Shown here: in pieces, positions 11,049 to 23,603 of the stretch
How the letters are laid out: each line of letters begins with the position of its first letter
Numbering within the stretch: the stretch's first letter is position 1
NCBI GenBank assembly: GCA_015501595.1
Contig: JADNRX010000148.1
Location: 1-64,000 of the forward strand
Origin: Hymenopellis radicata
Lineage: Eukaryota; Basidiomycota; Agaricomycetes; Agaricales; Physalacriaceae
DNA length: 64,000 nt
Direction: 5' to 3'
Notes under the pieces: generated by a model
Database searches by the model: none
What the model was told of the DNA's origin: nothing
What the model saw: only the letters and a program-made list of their open reading frames with translations
Made by a program: the position numbers and the translations under genes

Positions 11049-13390
11049 TAGAAAACGCTCGCCAATTACCGCGCACGTCGTGCTGGAACTGCTTCCGAAG
11101 AGCATTCTGACTGGACTCTGATCCAGGATCCTGTAGTACGACATCTGCATGCAGAGCCATCAGAGAAGACCGGAGTGGCGCATAGATGATTCTCGAAAGC
11201 AGCACTCGGATCGGTCTCGCCGGTGTTGCCTATTACCAGAATCCAGTCACCGGCGAACTTGGTGGTCTTCGTAAAAGGAATGAAGAAGTTCAGCCACTTT
11301 CGACCGCTTGCACGATCTCCGGTCCTACGCGGGCAAGAAACGCGGCGAACGCGCCGTCGAACGTCAAAGGGTTTCGAAGCTGACATTAAGTGTTCACCTA
11401 CTAGACGAGAACATGAATGCCATGCAACAAAAGCCGCAGCCCATATGGCCGCATCAAGCGGAACGTCAAGGTGCAGATTTCTTCGCAAATCTAGCGTGTG
11501 TTCCTTTGTGACGTTGTAATCCCAACAATTGTGTATGCGTCCTCGGATGTCTTGCTGAGAGTGGTAGGGATCAGTACAAACAAGCAAGATAGATGTAGGC
11601 GGGACCGGGCTTCCGAACAATGTACCCTATGCCAGTGGCAGCCGCTGTTAATCCTGAATATGTAACCGCCGCCACAGTCGGGATCAAACATGATATCAAT
11701 CTGTACACTTTGCGCGGTGTTGAGAGGAGTCTCCCGGGTGCAGTCTGAGGGTGCTGATATCATAAGTGAGTGCCGCTTGCGGAGGATGTTGGCACTCAGG
11801 CCGCACCCTGCGAAAAGCAGGACATTTCAAGGTGGAGCTCGCAGACTCGCAGTACTTGATCAAATCTTGCAGATCTGGTTGGGGAGGAAAGGTAATGAGA
11901 CATACAAGCTGGTCAGTGGTGTAGCTGGAAGACATTATTAGCCCCGGCGGACATAGTGATACTTAGGCGGGTGAAAGCAGATGAGTTCTGCCCGCATTCT
12001 ACATTATTGTCTCCAAGAGTGCTCGTATCGTAGCAAAGGCTTGTATACGGTTGCTTTACTGCCGCTGCCCGTCAATGGAGAAGATTTTCCTGCGGGGAGG
12101 CCAAACACGTCAAGAAAATAGGGTTCAAGCTCGTTGGCGGTATCAGACGAGAAAGAATCAACGACAACGGCTGACATCATCACAGTGAAAATAGCAAAGA
12201 AGAGTTGTGTGCTTTGGCGCTTGGCAGGGGGGTCATGCCCAGGAAAGGCTGGACTTTCTCTTTCTCGGTGTCCCCGTGATAGCATTTTGGAAAAGGCTCA
12301 AAGCCTAAAGATGACTGCAGAATTGGCGGGGGACAGAAGCAATGAAACGATGCACAGGTCAATAAGTAGCATGATATTTCAGTATAATCAGGAAAACTCG
12401 AGGAGCTTTGAAGAAGAATCAAGAGATAGGCTGCCTCGGAAACGGTGCTGGAAGCATCGGACGCGGGGGAACTCCGTAGCGTGAGCGCCAGATTGAACCA
12501 ATCAGAAATAGTGTAGACGGTGAGAGACCTCAACTCCAAGTTGAGCCTAAGAGGGATAAAGCAAGACGGTTCCAAGAAGTAATGCAGTGCGAAAATACAG
12601 AAAATGCCAGGCAAGGACTGATATCACGTAGGGCATGATACAGCGTGAATCACGAGGAATGAGCCACAACACACCTCAAGGTCGTCCGGGCGCAGACGAG
12701 GAAAGAAACCGACGCTTGGTGCGTGTTACATGGATGGTAAGCTGGTCTCATCAAACAAATTGAAGATGGTGAGACTCCGCATCGGTAATCAATGTCACTG
12801 AGGACAAGACGAAATGCCCGGGTGTAAGCAGGCCCCGTGAGAGCATCTCTGATTGCATGAGTGTCGGGAGCTGGTAGTAGGGGAAGTGCTTTGTCGACTG
12901 TCCTCTCCGAGTCTTTACTCTCATCGCGATTAGCGTTGATTCTTTCTTCGCCGTTGAAACCCGAAGTTGTACCAAACTTCCTTCATGGATCATACCGGGC
13001 GCTTCGTCTGTAGACCTCCTTTCCCATCATGTACTTTTACTCAAGTACCTCTTCCCTCCCCGTCGGATACTTTTCTCACTCATCCGCAGGAGCAGTTGAC
13101 TGGTAGCGCAGATCCAATAGAAGACAGAAAGCAGTTGCTAAGCACAGTGCATGGGGGCAGTACAGATCATTGAGGTCAAAAGGAAGAGTAGGATGATATT
13201 GAATGGATGCAATCAGCAGGAGAACCAGATGTATACTACAAACTGGGGGATGAAAATACACTGTAAACAAGAAAACATCCTGAAGGGCAGAGAAGCGAAA
13301 ATCATGGTAGTGCCGCCCGGTAGAGCTGTAGCAAAGTGGTAAGGATAACGTAGCAATATACCGATCCTGTTAGGTAGAAGTTGGTAGCAA
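11049..13390. other. unassigned region with minus-strand frames
   Basis: Minus-strand frames at 11066-11620, 11491-11763, 11696-11935 and 12004-12614 are long enough to be exons, but I recognise no domain and cannot chain them through clear splice sites. The segment TGTAAGCAGGCCCCGTGAG near 12824 recurs near 47870. I make no functional call. Confidence 0.4.
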
Positions 13391-13397
13391 AACAGGA

Positions 13398-14090
13398 GTG
13401 TATCACATACCCCGTCAGGTAGGGGTCGCGAGGAGGTGGCAATGCATATACCCTGTCGGGTGTCGTGGCATAGCACATACTCCGTCAAGCAAACATGCTG
13501 GCAGTGGGTGGCGGTAGCATAGCCATGAAGGACCCCTCGGCGGGTATAGGTGCCGAGAGCGGAGAGCCGAACACCTCATCGTGCAAAGGTGCCATGTACG
13601 GGTAGCAGTGGTGTAGGAAAAGTACCCCCATGGAGCCGAGGTGCGAGTGGGTGGCGGGGTCAATTAATGCACCTACTCTGTCGGGCGGAGGTGCTCCGAG
13701 AAGTAGCAGTAACATAGCAATGCACATAATCCGTGGCAGAGGTGCGAGTAGCGAGTAGCGGTAGCGAAGCACATACCCCGTTGGGCAGAGGTGCGAGTAG
13801 CGGGTAGCGGTAGCGAAGCACATACCCCGTCGGGCAGAGGTGCGCGTAGCGGTAGCAAAGCACGTACCCCGTTGGGCAGAGGTGCGCGTAGCGGTAGCGG
13901 TAGCGTAGCACTATACATACCCTTTCGGGCAGCGGTACTAGGAGCAGAAGCGTAGCGAAACACATACCCCGTCGGGCAGAGGCACGAGTAGCAGGTAGCG
14001 GTATACTAGCATAGCAATGTACATACCCTTTGGGGCAGCGGTACTGGGAGCGGGAGTGTAGCGAAACACATACCCCGTCGGGCAGAGGTT
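13398..14090. repeat. minisatellite array
   Basis: Units of roughly 42-55 bp repeat the core CACATACCCCGTCGGGCAGAGGTGCG followed by variable numbers of GTAGCG. Units are near-identical from about 13730 to 14090 and more diverged from 13398 to 13730. Long minus-strand frames here (repeated LCPTGYV) are products of the repeat. Unit length varies, so it is not a CRISPR array. Confidence 0.85.
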
Positions 14091-15231
14091 ACACGGTAGA
14101 GAAGCCGTTAGCAAATGATTATACATAGACAAAACAACTCACGACGCAATAGAACCCTTCGCCGTCTATCAAGATCCGCAATGTTATACACTCCTGAAGA
14201 ATCGTGTGGTAGGACGGGTGCTTGGTGGCCTGTAGTGACAAGTGATTCTGTCCTGAAGCAAGCGACGACTCCACGGTGCCGTTAGATGTTCGAGATCGTT
14301 GAACGTTGAACAGCCAAAAAAGGTCTCGTTGTCCGCTGTTGTCAGTCATAGAGTAACCTTGAGCAGATTCGCAAAACTCCAGAAATCTTGAGGAGAAACG
14401 AAAGCAATAAGAAAAGAACGAGAGACCATGTTGCTGTGTGCGCGAGTGTCAGAGACTCGTCGAGTGCGCACCACAGCCTGCGCGGACATGATGACGGTAA
14501 CGGAAAAGGAAGGAGTTACCGCATCACGTGTCTGTGACAAAGACCTCAAACTTTCGTGCGCTCGTACCTCGCGAACTATAGTTCAACAAGTACCCGGTGC
14601 GGCCTGGGTGCGGCAGAAGAGACTTGCACAGAAAGGGGCGGCCGAATAGAATTGTCGCTCATGAGAAAGCGTCCCCACAGACCTTGCAGATTGTTCTCGA
14701 AGATGAATTTTCCTAAACAAGGGTGTTCGACCTCGTACCTCTCTTATTCGCCACGGAGCGAGACGTCAAGCGAGGCCAACCCCAGTTTAGAATGCCAAAA
14801 GAACGCTGAGCTATCCAGTCAGAAGCTGGGAATCTGTGCTTACTGCTCCAGGAACACCCGTCCAGCAGCAGCCTTGTCCTTGAAAGGGTATGAGGCGCTC
14901 CATCTCCGAAGACAACAAGACAATTGGAACAAGCGCATCTGCTCTCTCGAGATCGGGTAGCCAGAGGATCTGTATCCAGGCAGTGTCAAGTAAGGAAACG
15001 AAAGGGAAGTGGAGAGGTGAAACCTTCGCCGGCCACAATTTTGAAACGATGAGATCAACATGATATTCCCATACTTACAAGCCAGATGTCAAAGCACAGA
15101 ATCTGAATACACGTCTTCGATGTATGTTGTCTGCACGTTGTTGCACACATCCAGCATGAAAGCGTTACCTGATCGTTCAAAACTTGCGCATACAATTACC
15201 CCTCAAGTCTTCAAGAAAAGAAACAATCGAA
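14091..15231. other. intergenic with a copy of the P450 E 3'-flank repeat
   Basis: GTGCGGCAGAAGAGACTTGC at about 14608 also occurs, inverted, near 18030-18050 downstream of P450 E, with CAGAAAGGGGCGGCCG next to it. The rest has no recognisable gene. Confidence 0.45.
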
Positions 15232-17377
15232 TTACAAGTCTGCGAGAACATCTCTGACAGTATCAAAACGGGGCGTGAATCGACACTTGAACGGCTCTGG
15301 ATGTCTAAGGCGCAACACGCTATCAGAACCGTTCATAAAGAACTTGAAAGTCACTTACGCAATAACTCCATCGTGATAGTCTTCATCGTCGGGAACAATC
15401 TCCTCTCCATCCTCGTCAATAGCCTTACCAATCGTAAACGCCCACAACAAGGATGCGATAGCAATGTATGCCGAGTTCAGAGCGAGGAACCGACCAGGGC
15501 AGATGCTGCACGAATCGAGTGAGCGATAACGGAGATGAAGGGAAGGAACGCGACTAACCGTCGTCCATGGCCAAAGGCGCCGACGGACGTCGGATGTGGC
15601 GCCGGATGCTCTCCCATGAATCGCTCCGGATCGAATACACCCGCGTTCGGGTACACACTCTCATCATACATCATAGCCCTATAACCATGAAGATAAGAAA
15701 GTACGCCTTTCGGCTGCAAGAAGATAACAGACCAAGTGTTCGGAATAATCGTAGAACCTAGCAAGCATTAAGCACCCAAGGATATCGCGCAGATACGCAA
15801 ACCTACCCGCTGGGATAAAGTATCCCGCACAAACATCATCCGATACATTCGCGTGTGCGACGGCTGTGAACAAGTTTAGTCAGCAGGTCGCAACGCTTGA
15901 AGTGAGAACACCCGCACCGGTCGGAGTGACGGGGCGCCACCTCAGCGCCTCCAGCACGATCGCTTGAACAAAAGGGAGATTGGGCTTGTCGCCAAAATCG
16001 GGCAACCTCGTCCGCCCGACGATCGCATCCAATTCCGCCTGGGCTTTTTCTTGTACTTTGGGGTTGAGAACCAGAGCGAGGATTGCGGAGCAGACGAGGG
16101 AGACAGTCTGCACGACGTCAGTTCGTGCGGGATCGTTTGTAGGAGAGCATACTGTATCAGCGCCAGCTACCAAAGAGCGAGTTGAGTGTGCGCAGAAGTA
16201 AGTAACAAGTGAGAACTGACCTAAAAACGCCAACGCAGCGCTTTGCTTGATGACTGTTGTCATGTACTCTCGGTCTATGTCGTCTCCTTTCGACTTGAGC
16301 TTCTCCATATGCTCCGAGACGAAAGATGAGTCGCTACTTCTTGTGACCTAATATGATAAGTACTGAGGAAATAGAACTTTTGCAGCATGTATCAAGATAA
16401 ATAGCTTACCTCCGAGTCCAATGTCATGTTAAAAGGGACATTCAAAAGCCGGTCCCCGTCCTTTTCCACAACCTTTGCATGCTTGTTGGAAGAAAAAGGT
16501 AGCCAAGCTTCTGACAATCAATACAACCCCAGTGAGATGGTAAAGGGCACACATGGGATGAACTTGAGAATGGGAAGGTAATCAACGGCGTACGTGCCCT
16601 GTACCATGGCTTGCGTAACACCGCGCATGGCTTTGTCGGCCAGGCGGACGAATTCATCATCTTTACGACGGGTCTCATATCCATAAACGATCTTCAAGAT
16701 AATGGAGCCTGCATGACTGTCGACGTTGCCGTCAGACATGTATCGACTTCAAGTGTGCCAACTTACTGACGAACGTGTCCAAAGAAGTCTTCCGGGGCAT
16801 CAAGCATATTGCGTAAAAGGAAAACGGAGGCGTTCAGTTGCACCGGCTGATAAGCGTCCACTTGGTTCATATTGAAGTATTGATGGAATGTCTTTCGACA
16901 AAGCCTGAGAAAGATGAGCGACGGTAGATAGCTCGCGTTGATATGAATCCCACCTCCAATGGTCCGAATAGCGCATAAATACGAAGTTCCAGTCCCATTT
17001 CATGACTGTGTTCAGCATTCGGAACGCTAGAACGTAAATTAGACCATCGTTGATGCAACTGCCGAGACAGCTGGCGCACTTGGTCTGTCAGAGTAAACGG
17101 TGGATCGTCTCTCAAAGAGCTCATTAGCGGTCTCTGCAGAATTCACGATAATGACCGTCTGACCCAAGACTTGCATGGATACAAGGTCAGAGCGATACTG
17201 TTTCGCCCACTTGGAATACGTTAGCCACACATTGTGGGACGGCCGATTCAAGAGGTTTCCGATAATGGGTAGGCGTTTGGGACCGGGAGGTAGTGGCAGA
17301 GCTGATGTACGACGGCGTCTGGGTTTCAAGAGGGCGACAAAGGCGAACGCCACCGCTAGGAAAAGAAGAGGATTCAT
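15232..17377 (-). CDS. cytochrome P450 D (intact)
   Basis: ER-anchored P450, intact paralogue of B. Start 17377 (MNPLLFLAVAFAFVALL); an ATG 30 bp upstream is in frame but precedes the anchor awkwardly. Hinge LPLPPGPKRLPIIGNLL, FERRSTVYSDRP, C-helix region RKTFHQYFN, I-helix AGADT, K-helix EALR, meander DVCAGYFIPAG, FDPERFMGEHP, haem loop FGHGRRICPGRFLAL split by an intron after the second Arg, end ...VRDVLADL at TAA 15232-15234. Each intron can be placed with GT-AG ends and frame is kept. A TATA box (TTATAAT on the minus strand) lies near 17414, about 36 bp upstream. Confidence 0.9.
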
Positions 17378-17411
17378 GGGAATGGGGTGGAAAAGAGCCA
17401 CACCCATGTCG

Positions 17412-17419
17412 CATTATAA
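17412..17419 (-). promoter_or_regulatory. TATA box of P450 D
   Basis: The minus strand reads TTATAATG about 36-42 bp before the ATG at 17377, implying a very short leader. Confidence 0.45.
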
Positions 17420-17529
17420 GACCTTCTGGTCACCTTGGGCCCACCACGCCTCTAGGCGAGGGTAAGAGGGACTTGGCACGATAGCTTCGATAACTGATGG
17501 GGACACGCATCGAGGTCAATGACGCTTCT

Positions 17530-18055
17530 GGCGTAGTCTCGAGGCCAGACGTCCACCAGTAAGATACTCGATGACAGTCGATGGAGTGCTTCGCCAGGGG
17601 TCTGATAGGACCGAACTGGCGAAGTGACTGGTATCGAGTCTACTTCTGGCGCGTTGATGAGAACTAACGGTGGCTGAAGCCATCTCCTTCTTCTTGCCGC
17701 TGCCGACGCCTTGCTGGATCAGGATTAGCTTGGGGACGAAAGGCCGCCGTACGAGGCCGAGGATCGCCGAAGACAGGACTTGGGCGTATACGAGACGACT
17801 GATGACCAGACGTTCTGTGTTCAAAAGGCGTTCCACAGTGTGCGCAGAGGGGGAGAGCGGGTTGTATGAGGACCCAGGTCATATCTTAGTCGGTACAAGA
17901 CGCCGCACGCGCATGCCTGCGCTTGTTACGTCTTCCCGCGTCCGTCATTGAGCCCAAAATTTAAACCGCCGTCCACCGAAGCAGCTTCTCTTGTGGGAAG
18001 ACTAGACGGTGGCCGCCCCGTTCTGGCAAGTCTCTTCTGCCGCACCAGATGCCAG
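17530..18055. other. intergenic between P450 D and E
   Basis: No gene recognised. A frame at 17516-17836 shows no domain. Confidence 0.4.
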
Positions 18056-18308
18056 GCTAAAATGAGCATTGCGGAAGAGAAGCGGGCGGACTGAGCAGTA
18101 TCGGCGAAGAGCAAGAGAAGAAAATCCGGAGAGCGGTCCGAGGTTCCGCTTCACAACTGCTCCTCCTTGGCACTTCTGGCAAGCCTCATTCATCGAGTAG
18201 TATTGAAAGACCGGAATTCTCTCTCTCTTTATCAGTGTCTTATAATCCAAGGAAGTGAGTTCCTAACCAAAAACGATTCCCTGTCATCAACTTTGCTACA
18301 CAAACTAC

Positions 18309-20306
18309 TTATGAAGAATGAATCAAACTGGACACCTCCGCAAATCTCGGCACAATCTTACACTTGAACGGTAGAGGATGCCTGCATACCACGGCGTATT
18401 AGATCAGGATGAGGCCACGAAAGACCGACTCACGAAACAATACCGTCCGTATACGCTTGCACATCCGGTAGTGCTTCCCTGTCTTTGTCGTGGGGAAGAA
18501 TGTCGAACGCCCACAACAGCGCCGCCACCGCGATAAATGTCGAGTTCGCAGCCAAATACCTCCCAGGACAGATCCGCCTACCAAAACCGAAAGCGCCAAT
18601 CGTCGTTGGATTAGGTTGAGGGTTATCTCCCATGAAGCGCTCTGGAATGAAAGCTTCCGCGTCCGGGTAGGTTGCTTCGTCGTGGAGAATCGCCCAAGCG
18701 TTTCCATAGACAACTGACCCTACACAGAAGAGGTTAGAGAGGTCAAGGCATGAGAAGAGGTCCGACATACCAGCGGGAATGAAGTAGCCCTCATAGCTAT
18801 CGTCGGAGACACTAGCATGGGGTATGGCTATGAAGGAGCACCTGAGATACTGCTTCGTTTTGTGATACCGAAATGATTCATACCAAGAGGTGTGACCGGT
18901 CGCCACCGCATAGCCTCCAACACGATCGCTTGAATGTACTTCAACTCGTCTTGATCATCGAAATCCGGGAGCCTCTTGCGCCCAACAATCTCATCCAACT
19001 CTGCGTGCGCCTTCTCCTGAATTTCCGGGTGATGTAAAAGGGCAAGTACCGCACTCAGTATCACTGATACAGTCTGCGAGATCTACATCAGGAACGGAAA
19101 CCTTGTCTAGTGAAGAAGACTCGTACAGTATCAGCGCCAGCACCGAAGGCCAGGCCCGCACAATTACGAACAACCTCCATCATATTGAACCGAGAGTCGG
19201 AGTCAACGTGTTTAAAGTTTTCAATGTTGATAGATGCGAACGAGGGCACAGCGGTCCCCGCGTCCTGATTCGATGTACGTTAGTTAATGGAATAGTCGGG
19301 TTACATTAAACAGCAGAAACATACCATCGAGTTGAGGAGTTCCTCGAACGGCTTATCCCTCATAGCGATAGAGTCCCGTCCAGCAATTTCTGTTTCCCTT
19401 TGGAACTTGGCGAACGGCATCCACGCTGCACAATACTCAGCAGAGAGAAGAATAACATGACTAGTCGCATACCAGGGACGCGCTTAAGGATCGGCAGATA
19501 GTCAACCAGGTATCCTCCCACGACAAGCGCGTACATCACGCCACGCAGAGCCTTGTCTGCTAGCGCCACATACCGGTCGTTACGCGGCTGTGCATCATAG
19601 CCATACGTAATGCGAAGAATGATGGCACCGGCATGGCTGCACACGACCATAAGCATGACACGAAGTAAAGGAAGAAAGCGGCGCACTATCGGACATGACT
19701 GAAGAAATCCTCAGGTGTCTGTAGCATCAGTTTGAGCAACATGTGCGTCGTTGCCATCTGGATGGGGCGATACGCCAGGACTTCCTTCGCTTGGAAGTAC
19801 TGATGGAAAGTTTTCCTGTGGAGTCTGCAAACCGCAAGTCGGCATCAATGGCGATCTGATAAACTTGAAGGAGGATTGCAAGTACCGCCATTCATCTGAG
19901 TATCTCATATGATTGAAATCCCACGCCCATTTCATCAAATCGTTCGCCATATGAAAAGCTAAATAGAGAGGCAAATCAGCGATGCGTGATATTCGGCGAT
20001 ATTCAACTTACGAGGTCGATCCGCATAGTTCGACGATCTCTTTTCGAACAGCTCGGTTGCTACCTTTGAAGAGTTGACGATGATTACGGGGTGTCCGAGC
20101 ACTTCCATCGACACGATGTCGCCATAGCGCGCTCTCCAATCCGTGTATGTCAGCCAGGTATTGTATATAGGCCTGTTAAACAAGTTTCCAACGATGGGAA
20201 GGCGCCGCGGTCCAGGAGGAAGAGGAAGAGAAGATCGCCGACGTTTCGCGAGCAAGACAACAGAGAAAACGAGAACGGCATATACGACGAACGAGAACAG
20301 CTCCAT
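18309..20306 (-). CDS. cytochrome P450 E (intact)
   Basis: ER-anchored P450, the inverted duplicate of C. Start 20306 (MELFSFVVYAVLVFSVVLL), hinge LPLPPGPRRLPIVGNLF, substrate-side text DAGTAVPSFASINIENF, I-helix GAGADT, K-helix EAMR, DDSYEGYFIPAG, haem loop FGFGRRICPGRYLAAN in one exon, end ...SSLIHSS at TAA 18309-18311. Exon joins all keep frame. Compared with C it has a few extra residues before PDVQAYTDG. Its 5' flank is tandemly duplicated. Confidence 0.92.
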
Positions 20307-20309
20307 GGT

Positions 20310-20570
20310 GCTTGAAGAAACGAGAGGAGAGCTGGAAGGATATCGGAGGTTGATTGCGGGCTTTTAAGGTCGTCCGAGATGTTCGCAGTCGTATGAAATC
20401 ATGAACCCATGCGGGTTTCATGTCGAGTAAGCAATGAAAGAATTTCCTGTTCGTGGCCATGAGGCTTAAAGAAACGAGAGGAGGGCTAGAAGGATAGAAG
20501 TCGATTGCTAAGGGCATCCGAGGTGTTCGCAGTCGCATGAAATCATGAACCCCATGCGGGTTTCGTGGCT
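20310..20570. repeat. tandem duplication of the P450 E 5' flank
   Basis: Two units (about 20310-20422 and 20463-20567) share AAGAAACGAGAGGAG, a TTCGCAGTCG block and ATGAAATCATGAACCC followed by ATGCGGGTTTC. Arm 1 has one copy before P450 C (around 7478-7520). The doubling would duplicate any operator present. Confidence 0.75.
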
Positions 20571-20879
20571 TTGGATCAATTGAAAAAAGTCGTAGAGCGC
20601 AAGTGAGAACTGGCCGAGATGTTATTTGTGTAGTGATTCGGTATAGCTCCGAGTCATGATGCCACTGGTGCCCTTTGATTCGAACGAGATAAAGTGCCCA
20701 TGGACGCGGCGCGATCGATGGATTGGCCTGGATATGAAGTTGTATGTTGGACAGTTCCTGAGAGAACTCGAAGAAAGGGTGCTACTGGTGTAAGGCGAGC
20801 AATACGTTCTTGACACATGATCGTCAAGAAGCCAAACTCGGAGGTCACGAGGGAAAATTTTCCCTCCTCGCATCACGAT

Positions 20880-21450
20880 TTTGTCATTACCTGTTCCGTT
20901 TCGGACATGTAGTCCCACAATATTCCCATGTAACCCGAGAACGATGGCGGAGTACGTCAACGACATGACTTCCAATACCAACAGGAACGCGTCTTGATCG
21001 CTGCCAAACGACTCGAGAACAGCTAGAATGACAACTGACGAGGCTCGATGTCACTACTGTACAAGAAACAGACATGCTGTTTAAGTCATAATGCAACGGA
21101 GACTCTCCGTCTTCTAGCGGGAGAAGCTGGAATAAAGGAATCGATGCGCACCTTTCTGCAATCGCGGTTGATCGGGAACAACTTGGAGGCCAGACCAAAA
21201 TACTCCGTGAGGTCTTCAAGGATCATCTTGTAGCGGTCATCGTCAAAGTCTGAAGCTTTGATAAAGTGGATGGAAACCCGAAGCTTGTAGCTGGAGCCAA
21301 TCGAGGATATAGTTTGTTTCCCGATAGAGTGGTTTTATGTAGAGGCGAAACGTCTCCAAGCTGGTCAAGGGACTTAAATCATAAGGATCTGATAGGGTTA
21401 TCACTTATACAGTGAAATGACTCTAGTCGGCGACATACCTTTGTGATCAT
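20880..21450 (-). pseudogene. remnant of a gene resembling F-box/LRR-type C-termini
   Basis: The minus strand contains SLETFRLYIKPLYRETNYIL in one frame and SSYKLRVSIHFIKASDFD followed by DRYKMILEDLTEYFGLASKL in another, with an indel between them near GATTGGCTCC; a later exon-like piece reads LESFGSDQDAFLLVLEVM. The style matches C-terminal parts of the many agaricomycete F-box-like proteins, but this is a weak family call. The start is not visible and the gene is broken. Confidence 0.35.
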
Positions 21451-22656
21451 CAGAAAGACAGAGGTGGCGCAGATTACTCCCGCACCATCGAAGGAACTTG
21501 TTCATTAATCGATATCGATAACTTCCGGTTGGTTCGAAGAAGGAATCCTTGAACTAGAAGGTCTCTAATCTCAGTCGCTCCTTGATGAGGCAAGTCATTG
21601 GTTTCAGGAGGCCATGATTTCAGGCATGATTTGTGCAGGTTCGGTGGGAGATGACATTCATTGATTGTTACTTTCCAATTCATGTAAGCGAAAGGTGGTG
21701 CACTGGCAGAAGACAGGGCAATTACAGATGAACAGCGGCAGCACGAGTTTGGGAGCCGATCGGAGAGACAAGCGTTACAGTCAGGAAATTGGCGTGCCTG
21801 TAACAGGGTGCAAAGCAGAAGCTCAGCTGGGGGACTATCGTCGTACGAACGAGGAGGTTTACCATACGAGAGGCGATTTATCGACAGTGGAAAATGGCGC
21901 CAGAATGGCCAAAACTTTCGGTGAGTAGCGCGTGAGGCACCTGTCCTTTGTAGGCATAGCCTGTAACGCATACTCTTGCAACTGAGCTTTGGGCCATATT
22001 CGTCCCGGGAGGGTCCCTAGAGAAGGGAAGGTTGGACATGAAGGGCAGAACAACCAGTGAAGAGAGATCACGACTCCGAAAAGAAAGGGTTCATAGGAGG
22101 CCACGATCCTGCGGTGAGACGTGCAGGGCGAGAGTTCGTCGAGAATGCAAAGCCACCATTCTATGATTGGTTCCCGTGAGTGTCAGATACTAACGACATG
22201 TCATATGAACTGGATTCCAAGTTTGACGCGGCCTGGGCCATCTGAACGAAATATGTTTATGGCCTTGTCATTTCTTACTGAGGACTTACATGTACGCCTT
22301 TGTGCTCTCCTAATGATGGTGTCATCCAGGAAGAGGCATAGATTCAATGTTGGAAGCGAGGGCAAGAAAAGAGTTTATTTGGTCGGGTCACTGTCAGGGT
22401 CTGAGCCACAATGTCACGTGGAGTGACGATAGTGTCACGTCGCTTGGTCCCAGCTTTTTTTGAACTACATGTTGACTACGTGAACGACGAACGTTTTGCT
22501 CCCTGATCCCCCTCGTCGACGACTTGTGCGTATAACGTTGACTTCTATCAAAGAAATCAGAACATTCTCTCAAAGAATATCAACGATTGTGTCAAATTCG
22601 GGATGCTATCCAAAGTACACTTCTGTCCTCCTCGTGCATCTGACCTACAACCACGC
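21451..22656. other. intergenic, no gene recognised
   Basis: Only short overlapping frames on both strands; none shows a recognisable domain or consistent splice structure. Confidence 0.4.
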
Positions 22657-23603
22657 TCATATCGAGCTCCGCCCCTCTCTCAACAGCTTCTCCTCCCTCT
22701 CCCTCTCCAGCTCATCTCTCTCCTTTGTAACATCACGATGCTTGATCGCCTGAATCTTCCGACAATACTCGTCCAACCACTCCTGCCACTTCTTCACCAA
22801 ATGGACTGACAGGCCGTGCCTGCGATAGCCGTCCTTTCGCGTCAGTTTCTTGGACGGCTTGCATATAGTGCAATGCCACAAAACTTGTGGATCTTGGATG
22901 CCATGCTGGATAGATTTCATGTGGCGATCGCGGTTCTTGGTGTTGACAAAGGTCGTCTTGCAGCCGCCGACGAGGCATGGGATTCGACTTCGACGACTGG
23001 TAGACGACTCTGGGCGGCTCGCATCAGAGTAGTGGTGTTTCTCTGTTTTGTGGTTCGAGGGTGGCACAAAGGTAGTAAGAATCAAAGAGACCCACTTGAG
23101 AGCGAGGCAGAGGTTGAAGGGGTGTGCAGTCGACTCTCGCGAGCAGGTTCGATGCTGTACGGTGAGTCTAAATCGGCCTGGAATATGTCCCTTGTTCTAA
23201 TGATTGATTAGGCACCCTCAAGACAGTAGATGATGGTGGCGCACTCCTCTGAGAATCGACCCAAATACACAGGCCCGAAATCATAGGGATCCGAAGGTTG
23301 TACTAGGTCGCTTGGGCTCCTGAAAGCTGTCGTAAGTCTTCGACGTATATGACGCTCATCGGTGCGTACACTGTCAGCTGTGGGACCATGGTGCTCGACT
23401 CGAAGTTGTTCATCGAGTAATATATTGGTCTGTGTGTTCCGTGAGTGAGAGCTGTGAAAATCTAGGAACTCACGAGGTGGCAATGGGCGCCCAAGAACGC
23501 GACGAGCTACTAGCCATGTCGAGGCCTTGCTGGAAATACGTAGGTGAGGTAAAGCTGTGGTGGTGGTGGTTGTACTCCATGGATATGCAGCTGCTAACAT
23601 CAA
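22657..23603 (-). CDS. C2H2-type zinc-finger protein
   Basis: The last exon carries a basic serine-rich stretch, then the finger CLVGGCKTTFVNTKNRDRH with a second His six residues on, then a second finger-like unit CTICKPSKKLTRKDGYRRH plus H, and ends in a charged helix (KERDELEREREEKLL). An upstream exon (about 23220-23603) contains SDLVQPSDPYDFGPVYLGR and can be joined through GT-AG introns at about 23186-23220 and 23045-23090. The protein is probably a DNA-binding regulator in the nucleus. The start codon is uncertain. Confidence 0.6.

Larger units (their letters stand above)
18060..20880 (-). repeat. segmental duplication, arm 2 (carries P450 E)
   Basis: Inverted relative to arm 1 at 7190-10000. 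The match includes 3' flank, P450 gene, promoter and about 500 bp of upstream sequence, so a whole locus was copied, not just a transcript. Confidence 0.8.

Noticed and set aside
13398..14090. CRISPR-like array
   Set aside because: Unit length varies, the spacer-like parts are themselves repeated, and the host is a eukaryote.
321..20306. secondary-metabolite gene cluster
   Set aside because: Many P450s but no polyketide synthase, peptide synthetase, terpene cyclase, transporter or pathway regulator that I can recognise nearby.
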